Made by a program: the position numbers and the translations under genes. The notes beneath the pieces were generated by a model. It had not been told where the DNA came from. It was given only the letters and a program-made list of their open reading frames with translations, and did no database searches. Positions 28,771-38,200 of a DNA stretch of 64,000 bases are shown piece by piece (the first letter of the stretch is position 1; every line of letters starts with the position of its first letter). Origin of the DNA: Rhodanobacter sp. ANJX3 (lineage in GTDB: Bacteria; Pseudomonadota; Gammaproteobacteria; Xanthomonadales; Rhodanobacteraceae); assembly GCF_014200755.1 (NCBI RefSeq), contig NZ_JACHCM010000003.1, forward strand, positions 310,001 through 374,000, written 5' to 3'.

Positions 28771-29337
28771 TCAACGCCGGTAAAGCGCAAAGCGCACCTC
28801 GCCGGCGCGACCTTCCTTGTGCAGTCGCCAGGTCGACGGCAGTGATGGAGGCGAAGCTTGCGGGCTCTCCACATAGACGGTGGCTGCCTTGGTCAGCCAG
28901 CCCCCCTGCTCCAACCGGTGTGCCAGCACGCTCCACAAATCCAGCGCGAATGGCGGATCGAGAAACACCATATCCACCGGCTGCGGCGACCCGCCGAGAA
29001 ACGCTTGCGCGTCGCCGGCGGAAAGCTGGGCGGTCGCGAGCTTGAGTCTGTCCAGGTTCTTCCGTAGGGCCTGCACGGCCCGCGCTTCGCACTCGACGAA
29101 CTGCACGCTCGCCGCGCCACGCGAAAGCGCCTCGATACCCAGCGCACCGGTACCCGCACACAGGTCGAGGCAACGCGCGCCTTGGATCGTCGGCGCCAGC
29201 CAGTTGAACAGAGTCTCGCGCACACGCTCTGGCGTGGGCCGAAGGCCGGGCAGATTGGGCACCTCGAGCCGCGAATTACGCAGATTGCCGCCGATGATGC
29301 GTATTCGTCCCGAGCCGGGGCCACGCGGCGCGCTCAT
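28771..29337 (-). CDS. rsmD: 16S rRNA (guanine(966)-N2)-methyltransferase
   Basis: 188 residues. SAM-binding motif LCAGTGALGIEALSRGA near residue 60 and catalytic DPPF near 126, with the N-terminal RIIGGNLRNSRLEVP and RPTPERVRETLFNWL blocks specific to RsmD. It methylates G966 of 16S rRNA during 30S assembly. Divergent from ftsY across 86 bases, as in many gammaproteobacteria. Confidence 0.95.
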   Translation of the reverse strand: MSAPRGPGSGRIRIIGGNLRNSRLEVPNLPGLRPTPERVRETLFNWLAPTIQGARCLDLCAGTGALGIEALSRGAASVQFVECEARAVQALRKNLDRLKLATAQLSAGDAQAFLGGSPQPVDMVFLDPPFALDLWSVLAHRLEQGGWLTKAATVYVESPQASPPSLPSTWRLHKEGRAGEVRFALYRR

Positions 29338-29423
29338 GCGCGCGTCCGCGGCATGGAATCATCACCGGCCGTTACAAGTTGGAGTGATAGCATGCCGGCC
29401 ATTGTCTTTGAATCGCCGCCGCA

Positions 29424-30557
<1,134 letters not shown>

Positions 30558-30579
30558 CCTGCAACGGTACGGTTGATCG

Positions 30580-31659
30580 ATGCGGCGCCGCTGGCGACTT
30601 ACCTTGCTGGTATTGGGCGGCGTTGCGCTGACGGTGGCGCTCGCGGCCATCATGGCCGTCTATCTGCTGCTGCGGCCCGAGCGCTTCACCGCCATGCTGC
30701 AAGCCCAGGCCCGCGCTGCCGGGTTGGAATTGAATCTCGCCAGCCCGGCCAGCCCTACGCTGTTCCCACGGCCGGCACTGGATCTCAGCGGCATCACCAT
30801 CAACGCGCAGGACGCCAACGTGCCGATCCTGCTGGCAGCGCGCGGGCAACTCGCGCTGCCGTGGCGCACCTTGCTGGGCGGTCCGACCGTGATCTCGCAG
30901 CTTCAGATCGATGCGCCTCGTGTCGACCTTGAAGCGCTGCAGGCATGGCTGACGAAGCTGCCTGCTCAGCCGCAAGGCGCGCCGACCAATATCCCGCGGA
31001 TCGATACAGGAGTGAGCATCATCCGCGGCAGCATCGTCCGCGGTGACGAACTGCTGTTGGGCAACGTCTCGCTGGATGCCGGAAGCCTGATCTCGGGCCA
31101 ACCATTCCCGCTCTCCTTGTCGGCCACGACGGCTTCGGGCCTGCCGCTGCAGCTTCGCCTGCTGGCAACCCCGCGCATCGAGGAAAACTCGCTGCAGCTC
31201 GATGATGTCTCGCTGCATATTGCACAAGGCAGTTCGCTGGCGCTGGCCCTACAAGGCAGTGCACGCTGGCACGGCGCCGCCGATGCCGCTGCCGACCTGA
31301 GCGGCACGCTCGACCAGTCGGACGCCGGGCACTACGTCATCTCGGTAAAACTCAAACCCGCGGATCAAACCAACCCACTGCTGCTCGCCCTGAAACTGGA
31401 TGGCCCGGACAACCACGCAGATTTGCGCCTGCCGCCGCTGGCGCTTGCCAGCTGGTGGAGCCAGCTCGCCGGGTCGCAGGCCCTCCCGCTGACCGTACCC
31501 CCTGCAAATGGCCATCTGGAAATGTCGAAATTCCAAGCTGCCGGCATCACCATTGAAGGGCTGACGCTGGATACCGGAGACACAGCGCCAGCGGTCGCTG
31601 CTACGGCAACGGCCGCCAAGTCCGCCCCCGGAAAACCGGCCGGCAAGAAAAAACCATGA
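30580..31659 (+). CDS. AsmA-like envelope protein
   Basis: 359 residues with an N-terminal membrane anchor (about 8-32) followed by a beta-rich periplasmic domain similar to the start of AsmA (LEL..SPTLFPRPALDLSGITI, then repeated short beta segments) and an Ala/Lys-rich tail. AsmA-family proteins are linked to lipid transport between membranes. It is much shorter than AsmA (about 600), so the assignment is to the superfamily only. Its stop overlaps the mutY start (ATGA). Confidence 0.72.
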   Translation: MRRRWRLTLLVLGGVALTVALAAIMAVYLLLRPERFTAMLQAQARAAGLELNLASPASPTLFPRPALDLSGITINAQDANVPILLAARGQLALPWRTLLGGPTVISQLQIDAPRVDLEALQAWLTKLPAQPQGAPTNIPRIDTGVSIIRGSIVRGDELLLGNVSLDAGSLISGQPFPLSLSATTASGLPLQLRLLATPRIEENSLQLDDVSLHIAQGSSLALALQGSARWHGAADAAADLSGTLDQSDAGHYVISVKLKPADQTNPLLLALKLDGPDNHADLRLPPLALASWWSQLAGSQALPLTVPPANGHLEMSKFQAAGITIEGLTLDTGDTAPAVAATATAAKSAPGKPAGKKKP

Positions 31660-32702
31660 GTTCATCCTTCGCACAGCGCCTACTGCGCTGGTTCGACCGG
31701 CACGGCCGCAAGGACCTGCCGTGGCAGCACCCGCGCGACGCATACCGGGTGTGGCTATCGGAGGTAATGCTGCAGCAGACCCAGGTAAGCACGGTCATCG
31801 GTTACTTCGAGCGCTTCGTCGGCGCGCTGCCCACGCTGCGCGATCTCGCTTCAGCCGATGAAGACACCGTGCTCGCCCTGTGGTCCGGCCTGGGCTACTA
31901 CCGCCGCGCGCGCTTTCTGCATCGGGCGGCGCAGATTTGCGTGGAACGGCACAACGGCGAGATGCCGCGCGACTACGAAGCGCTGGCTGCCCTGCCCGGC
32001 ATCGGCCGCTCAACCGCCGGCGCCATCCTCGCGCAAGCGTACGGCATGCGCTTCCCCATACTCGACGGCAACGTCAAACGCGTGCTGACCCGCTATCGCG
32101 GCATCCACGGTCAGCCTGGCCAGAGCGCGGTTGAAAAACAGTTGTGGCGGCACGCCGACGCCCACACGCCAGCGGAGCGCGTGGCTGACTACACGCAGGC
32201 GATCATGGATCTTGGCGCCACGATCTGCGTGCGCTCGCGACCGGCGTGCGAGGCCTGTCCGCTGCAGAACGACTGCGTTGCCTGCCGCGACAACCTCACC
32301 GCACAATTGCCCAGCCGCAAGCCTGCCAAGGTCATTCCCACGCGCAGCACGGTCATGCTGATTCTCAGAGACGCGCAGCGACGCGTGCTGCTCGAACGGC
32401 GAGGCCCGGTTGGCGTGTGGCCTGGCTTGTGGAGCCTGCCCGAAGCCACCGATTCGGACAACGCGTGGTCCATCGCGCAAAAATTCGCGCGCATCGACGA
32501 CGCGCAGGCATTGGCTTCGTTCGTACACGTGTTCAGCCACTACCGCCTGGATATCGAACCGCTGCTGTTCGAGGATGCCGTAGCGCACCGTGGCGTGGCC
32601 GATAACCCTCTGCAGCGCTGGTGCAGCGCGAACGAACTGACCACACTCGGTCTGCCCGCCCCCGTGCGCGAACTGCTGCTGAAGATCGATGAAGTAATCT
32701 GA
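31656..32702 (+). CDS. mutY: Adenine DNA glycosylase MutY
   Basis: 348 residues. Catalytic Glu is in SEVMLQQTQVSTV and the Asp of the helix-hairpin-helix site in ILDGNVKRVL, with HhH LPGIGRSTAGAIL. The [4Fe-4S] ligands are in CVRSRPACEACPLQNDC (C-X6-C-X2-C-X5-C). The C-terminal NUDIX-like domain (from about 225) recognises 8-oxoguanine. It removes A opposite 8-oxoG. Followed by yggX, a widespread gene pair. Confidence 0.95.
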   Translation: MSSSFAQRLLRWFDRHGRKDLPWQHPRDAYRVWLSEVMLQQTQVSTVIGYFERFVGALPTLRDLASADEDTVLALWSGLGYYRRARFLHRAAQICVERHNGEMPRDYEALAALPGIGRSTAGAILAQAYGMRFPILDGNVKRVLTRYRGIHGQPGQSAVEKQLWRHADAHTPAERVADYTQAIMDLGATICVRSRPACEACPLQNDCVACRDNLTAQLPSRKPAKVIPTRSTVMLILRDAQRRVLLERRGPVGVWPGLWSLPEATDSDNAWSIAQKFARIDDAQALASFVHVFSHYRLDIEPLLFEDAVAHRGVADNPLQRWCSANELTTLGLPAPVRELLLKIDEVI

Positions 32703-32759
32703 GCGCTGAACCCATATCGGTGCGGCACCTGAGTGTGACGCCGACAACCAAGGAACCCG

Positions 32760-33038
32760 ATGAGCCGCACCATCCATTGCAGCAAACTCGACATCAATGC
32801 CGAAGGCCTGGACTTCGCTCCGTGGCCGGGGCCGCTCGGTCAGCGCATTTACGCGCAGATATCCAAGCCAGCCTGGCAGCAGTGGCTCAGCCACCAGACC
32901 ATGCTGATCAACGAGTATCGGCTCAACCCGCTCGACCCCAAGGCGCGCAAGTATCTCGGCGAGGAAATGGAAAAATTCCTGTTCGGCGGCGACGTCGCCA
33001 AACCCACCGGTTACGTCGCTCCCGATCATGAGCCTTGA
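32760..33038 (+). CDS. Fe(2+)-trafficking/oxidative damage protection protein YggX
   Basis: 92 residues, normal for the family, with MSRTIHC at the start (the conserved Cys7) and [23 protein letters not shown]. It protects Fe-S proteins and limits labile iron. It forms an operon with mutY. The -35 box of the tRNA-Phe promoter covers its stop codon. Confidence 0.92.
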   Translation: MSRTIHCSKLDINAEGLDFAPWPGPLGQRIYAQISKPAWQQWLSHQTMLINEYRLNPLDPKARKYLGEEMEKFLFGGDVAKPTGYVAPDHEP

Positions 33039-33063
33039 CGAAAACCCGAGTATTCGGTTTAAT
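33035..33063 (+). promoter_or_regulatory. Sigma-70 promoter of tRNA-Phe
   Basis: TTGACG (33035-33040), exactly 17 bases, then TTTAAT (33058-33063), followed by the GC-rich discriminator GCGCGGC. This is the pattern of stringently controlled stable-RNA promoters. The -35 box contains the yggX stop codon TGA. Confidence 0.75.
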
Positions 33064-33109
33064 GCGCGGCTCTACATGGAACGAACAACCCGCGCGGTTG
33101 TGCATCTTC

Positions 33110-33185
33110 GGCCGGGTAGCTCAGTTGGTAGAGCAGGGGATTGAAAATCCCCGTGTCGGCGGTTCGATTCCGTCCCCGGCCACCA
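33110..33185 (+). tRNA. tRNA-Phe (GAA)
   Basis: 76 bases. Acceptor arms GGCCGGG / CCCGGCC pair perfectly. D stem GCTC/GAGC; anticodon stem GGGGA/TCCCC with loop TTGAAAA, anticodon GAA; T stem GGCGG/CCGTC with loop TTCGATT; discriminator A and an encoded CCA end. No duplicated 3' end was found downstream, so no integrated element uses it here. Confidence 0.97.
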
Positions 33186-33201
33186 TGTAGAACAATGACT
33201 T

Positions 33202-33226
33202 AGGCCACCTCAACGGGTGGCCTTTT
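33202..33226 (+). terminator. Rho-independent terminator of tRNA-Phe
   Basis: GGCCACC / GGTGGCC stem with six-base loop and TTTT, starting 17 bases after the tRNA. Confidence 0.8.
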
Positions 33227-33375
33227 CGTTGTATCGGTTTGTATAGGTTTTATGCGAACTGTCGCGCATGACCGAGCGCCTGCCGAGCCGAGGACACGGC
33301 AATTAAAAGCTGCCGGCTGCCTCACAAACGCATTCCCGCGCTCTAGCGCAGCCAAGCTGCGAGACTATCGGCACC

Positions 33376-34239
33376 TTATTTCTGACGCGTGCTGCCGGAC
33401 AGTTCGACGCGTCGATTCGGCGAGAGGCAGGCGATCAATGCAGCACGTTTTTTGTCGTTGCACTGCACGACCGGGCTCGCCTCGCCCCTACCCTCACTGT
33501 GGATGGCGCTGACCGGAACGCCGCCCTGGATCAGATAACCCTGCACCGATTCCGCGCGCTGCTTGGACAGGCGTAAGTTGGCCTTCTTGCTGCCGATACG
33601 ATCGGTGTAACCGACGACCAGAATATCCTGCAGCTGGCTCGCGACCAGCACCTCCTGCATGAACTGGCCCAGGCTTTCGCGGCCTTCTTCGGTCAGGTCT
33701 GCACTGTTGAACGCAAACAGCGCGTCGGCCGACAACCGAATCGGGTCGCTCGGTAGCGTCGGCATCGGTGCCGGCGCGGCTGACGCCGTTTGCGCCGCCG
33801 GCACTTCAATCGCCTTCGGTTTGTCGACGATCAGCCGACATGATTCCGGTTTCCAGTGCGTCGTCTGCACGCGATGTTTGCTGTCGAAGTCGATCTGGTA
33901 CTGACAACGGGAGAAGTCCGCCTCGCCGTCTTCACGGCGAAAGTTGAAGATGTAATTCCACTCTTTGACGCCGAACACGCCTTCGTCGAAATGCGGCGTA
34001 CCGAGCAATTTGTACAGCTGATCCTTGGTCATGCCGGGGATAACCTGCCGCAGGTTTTCCGGGCTGACGTAAGCGCCTTCGGGCACGGTGGACTTGGCCG
34101 GATCCGGGAACGCCACTTCACCCTGCGCTTGGCTCGCCTTAGGCGCATGTTGGGGCAACGTGCTGCACCCAGTAGTCAGCAACAACCACGCGCAGGCAAC
34201 CGGCAGAACCAACCACGGGTGTGCTTTGAACCCTTGCAT
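33376..34239 (-). CDS. OmpA-family lipoprotein with BamE/SmpA-like domain
   Basis: 287 residues. Lipoprotein signal ending LLTTGC (Cys25). Residues about 55-125 resemble the BamE/SmpA fold (NLRQVIPGMTKDQLYKLLGTPHF...EWNYIFNF). Residues about 165-285 are an OmpA C-terminal peptidoglycan-binding domain (FAFNSADLTEEGRESL, VVGYTDRIGSKKANLRLSKQRAESV, LSPNRRVEL). It should tie the outer membrane to peptidoglycan. ATG 34239 has AGGGGA close upstream. The adjacent short adhesin gene is upstream on the same strand. Confidence 0.88.
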   Translation of the reverse strand: MQGFKAHPWLVLPVACAWLLLTTGCSTLPQHAPKASQAQGEVAFPDPAKSTVPEGAYVSPENLRQVIPGMTKDQLYKLLGTPHFDEGVFGVKEWNYIFNFRREDGEADFSRCQYQIDFDSKHRVQTTHWKPESCRLIVDKPKAIEVPAAQTASAAPAPMPTLPSDPIRLSADALFAFNSADLTEEGRESLGQFMQEVLVASQLQDILVVGYTDRIGSKKANLRLSKQRAESVQGYLIQGGVPVSAIHSEGRGEASPVVQCNDKKRAALIACLSPNRRVELSGSTRQK

Positions 34240-34291
34240 GACGTCCCCTGAATTCCGGTCGGTAAATTTTATGCTTCCGATGAGGAATATC

Positions 34292-35056
34292 TCACCATTG
34301 CATTCCCGCGCCAATCGTCAGGCCATCGTTGCCACGACTATCGGAGGAACCGGTTGCCTTGTAGACCCAGCGGCCGTTTTCGGAAATGGTTGATACGCCA
34401 ACCGCAACACCGGATTGACCGCGGAACGTACCAGCCGATGCGGCCGCCATGGTTTTGCCCGGCAGATAGGCCTGCGGCAGCCCTGCCATCGCCATGGCGC
34501 CGGCAACGCCGGCATTGACCTGATTCCCTACCCGCTGGATCTGGCTATCGAGCACAGCGGTTCGCTGATCGGTATAGGTTTGCGCCCAGTTTTGTGCCTG
34601 CTGCACCCCCGCATTCAACTGGGCCACGTTTGCAGCATCGGTACTGGCGGTTCCTGCCGCCACATTGCTTATCTGTCGGGTGGTTGCAGTGCTTCCCACG
34701 GAAACCGTATTGGCAGCGTTCGCTACGGAACCCGCCCCCAAGGCCACCGAGTTATCGGCCGTCGCCGAGGCACCGGCACCGACGGCTACAGCGTTGTCGC
34801 CAGTGACCGCCGATCCGCTGCCAATCGCCACGCTATCGACAACCGTGGCATGGGCCGCCTGCGGGTTGGCCAAGGGCATCAAGAAGACCCTTGCTTGAGG
34901 CGCTGTCGAAGACGACGCGGCGGCAGGCTGAGCTGCATCCGCGTCAGACGCATGCGTTTGCTGCGGCACTGCAAAACAGAGTAGGGGTAGAAATGCGACC
35001 AGACTTAACGGCACCCCTTTCCAAGGGCGCATTTCCAGCACTCGAATGACAGTCAT
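34292..35056 (-). CDS. Short YadA-like trimeric autotransporter
   Basis: 254 residues. Signal peptide about 12-36, a short low-complexity segment, then YadA head repeats of the SVAIGSGS/AVAVGAGA/SVALGAGS type (about 70-115). A neck follows (STDAANVAQLNAGVQQAQNWAQTYTDQR), then the four-strand beta-barrel anchor ending GLTIGAGMQW. The anchor is nearly identical to that of the large adhesin just upstream. It lacks the extended signal peptide region of the large protein. It probably displays only a very short head on the surface. Start ATG 35056; ATG 35032 is possible. Confidence 0.85.
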   Translation of the reverse strand: MTVIRVLEMRPWKGVPLSLVAFLPLLCFAVPQQTHASDADAAQPAAASSSTAPQARVFLMPLANPQAAHATVVDSVAIGSGSAVTGDNAVAVGAGASATADNSVALGAGSVANAANTVSVGSTATTRQISNVAAGTASTDAANVAQLNAGVQQAQNWAQTYTDQRTAVLDSQIQRVGNQVNAGVAGAMAMAGLPQAYLPGKTMAAASAGTFRGQSGVAVGVSTISENGRWVYKATGSSDSRGNDGLTIGAGMQW

Positions 35057-35220
35057 CGGGTTCCCAACAAAGATAGTTGCGCTGTTCCGTGCGCAATATC
35101 TCACTATTCCCGATCGGCGCCAAATGGCGCGCGGAAATGGTCGTGGCGTTGGGCCAGATAGCCATTCGGCGTGGTGGCGTGCCCTTCTCCGACGTGTCGG
35201 TCAGCTTTCTATCCCCCGCG

Positions 35221-38200
35221 CTACCATTGCATGCCGGCACCGACCGACAAGCCTCCGTCGCCGCGAGTGTCGACCGAGCCGGTCAGTTTGTAGACCCAGC
35301 GCCCGCCTTCGGAGATCGTTGAAACGCCCACCGCAATGCTGGATTCGCTGCGGAACGTGGCAGCGGCTACGGCAGCCATACTCTTGCCTGGCTCGTAAGC
35401 CTGGGGCAGCCCCGCCATGGCCATGGCGGCCGCAACACCCGCATTGGCGCGATTGCCTATCTGCTGAATCTGGCTGCTGAGTGCTCCGAACCGCTGGTCG
35501 GTATAATTGGCAGCCCAGTTCTCGGCCTGTTGAACGCCTGAATTGACCTGACCGACGTTCGCCGCATCGGTATCGGCCGTACCCGCCGCCACATTGGTGA
35601 TTTGCCGCTCGCTGCCGGGACTGCCCACCGAAACCGTATTGTCGCGACTGGCCACCGAGCCTGCGCCAAGCGCCACCGAGTTGTCGGCAGCGGCGGATGC
35701 ACCACTGCCCACCGCAACACTGTTTGCGCCAGCGGAACTGGCCGTCGGACCGATCGCCACGCTATTGGTGCCACCAGCCGTAGCGCCGCCGGCCGTCGAA
35801 TTGACCTGCACGTATTTGCTGCTGGACCCGCCACTTTGATTGATAGCGCTAATGTCGTTGTACAGACTCAAATTGCTGTAGACATTGGTGCTGTCCTGCG
35901 TCCAGTGATACAGCTGTCCTCCATTGACGGCGTCGGTACTTGCCGCCGTCTCGGCACCAGCGGCAAGGTTGGTCACTGTTACCGGCTTGCCCGTCCCGTC
36001 CCCCGTCAGCGTCACGCTGTTGGTTGGGTTGCCGGATGAGTCGGCGTTGTACACCACGGCCAGTTTGCTGTTGGCTGTGCCGCCCCCTGCCTGCGATGTG
36101 ACCGCCTCCAGCTGCGCGAGATTCACCGCATCATCGGGAGAAGAGCCTGCCGCAACGCCGGTAATCTGGCGATTGCCGATATTGACTTCGCCCGCCGATG
36201 TCTGCCGGGCGGCCAAGCCATAAGCAACGTAATTGATTTGGGCGCCGACAAGGGTCGCCGACCCGGCACCCAGCGCAACGCTGTTGGCAAAGCTGGCTGT
36301 CGCCCCGCTTCCCACGGCAATGCTGTTGGTGCCGGTTGCAAGAGTGTTGTCGCTTACCGCCAGCGAATAATCGCCCTGCGCCGTGGCACCGTTGCCCATC
36401 GCGAAACTATCCGTGCCGGAGGCCAGGGCATTCGGGCCTGCCGCCGCTGCATTCAAGCCGGTGGCTATCGATCCAGCCAATAAGGAATGCACGCTGTAGT
36501 ACTTGGTGCCAGCGGTATTTGTGAGATCGTTGTAGAGACTGTAATTGCTGTATTGATTCGTTGTGTCCTGGGTCCAGTGCCACAGCTGGGAGCCATTGAC
36601 TGCATCCGTACTTGTCGCACTCAAAACACCTTGATGCAGGTTGGTAAGCGTAGTGCCATTGGTAAGCCCTCCATCCGTACTTACCACGCCGGCCAGCGTC
36701 ACGCCGGTTCTAGCGGCACTGTCGTACTGCACTGAATTGGCGGCATCCGCCGAGACGCCTTGCAACTGCTCGACGTTGACAGCGTCCGTCGGGGCGCTGC
36801 CGGGAGCGACGCCGGTGATCTGACGGTTGCCTATGTTGAGTTCGCCGCTGGAGATTTGCGGCGCGACCAATCCGTAAGCGATATAGCCGGTCTGTGCACC
36901 GACCGTTGTGACCGATCCGCTGCCCAAGGCAATGCTGTTGGCAAAGCTGGCGTTGGCACCCGTGCCTATCGCGATAGCGTTGTCGTTGCCCGTCGCCGCG
37001 CCGCTGCCCAAAGCAACGGACGTGTTGCCTGTCGCTATGGCGCCTGGGCCGGCGGCGATGGAATCCACGCCGAGCGCGCTGCTGCCGATACCCGTGCTGT
37101 TGGCCTGGAAGTATTTGCTGGTGGTGTTGTAGATATTGCTGACGGTGTTGTTGGTCGCGTAGAGCTGTGCACCGTTCACGGCATCGGTGCTGGTGGCGTT
37201 CAGTGCCCCCTGCTGCAGGTTGGTGATCTTGGTGCCACCGGTCACGCCACCGTCGATGCTGGGGGTGCCGGCGAGCGTGATGCTCGCCTTGCTGGCACCG
37301 TCGTACTGCACCGAATTGGCCGCCGTGGTTGCCACGCCCTGCAATTGCTCGACGTTGACGGCATCTGTGCCCAACTGCCCGGGGGCAACTCCCGTGATCT
37401 TGCGATTACCGATATTGAGCTCGCCGGCGGACGTCTGCGGCGCAACAAGCCCGTAAGCGATATAGCCGGTCTGCGCACCGACCGTCGTGACCGATCCGCT
37501 GCCCAAGGCGATACTGTTGGCAAAGTTGGCGTTGGCCCCCGTACCTATCGCGATAGCGTTGTCGTTGCCCGCCGCCGCGCCGCTGCCCAAAGCAACGGAC
37601 GTGTTGCCTGTCGCTATGGCGCCTGGGCCGGCAGCGATGGAATCCACGCCAAGCGCGCTGCTGCCGATACCGGTGCTATTGGCCTGGAAGTATTTGCTGG
37701 TGGTGTTGTAGATATTGCTGACGGTGTTGTTGGTCGCGTAGAGCTGTGCACCGTTGACCGCGTCGGTGCTGGTGGCGTTCAGTGCCCCCTGCTGCAGGTT
37801 GGTGATCTTGGTGCCACCGGTCACGCCACCGTCGATGCTGGGAGTGCCGGCGAGCGTGATGCTCGCCTTGCTGGCATCGTCGTACTGCACTGAATTGGCC
37901 GCCGTGGTTGCCACGCCCTGCAATTGCTCGACGTTGACGGCATCTGTGCCCAACTGCCCGGGGGCAACTCCCGTGATCTTGCGATTACCGATATTGAGCT
38001 CGCCGGCGGACGTCTGCGGCGCAACAAGCCCGTAAGCGATATAGCCGGTCTGCGCACCGACCGTCGTGACCGATCCGCTACCCAAGGCAATGCTATTAGC
38101 AAAGTTGGCGTTGGCCCCCGTACCTATCGCGATAGCGTTGTCGTTGCCCGTCGCCGCGCCACTGCCCAAAGCAACGGACGTGTTGCCTGTCGCTATGGCG

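Noticed and set aside
33110..33185. Integration site for a mobile element at tRNA-Phe
   Set aside because: No integrase gene and no second copy of the tRNA 3' end nearby; the following genes look chromosomal.
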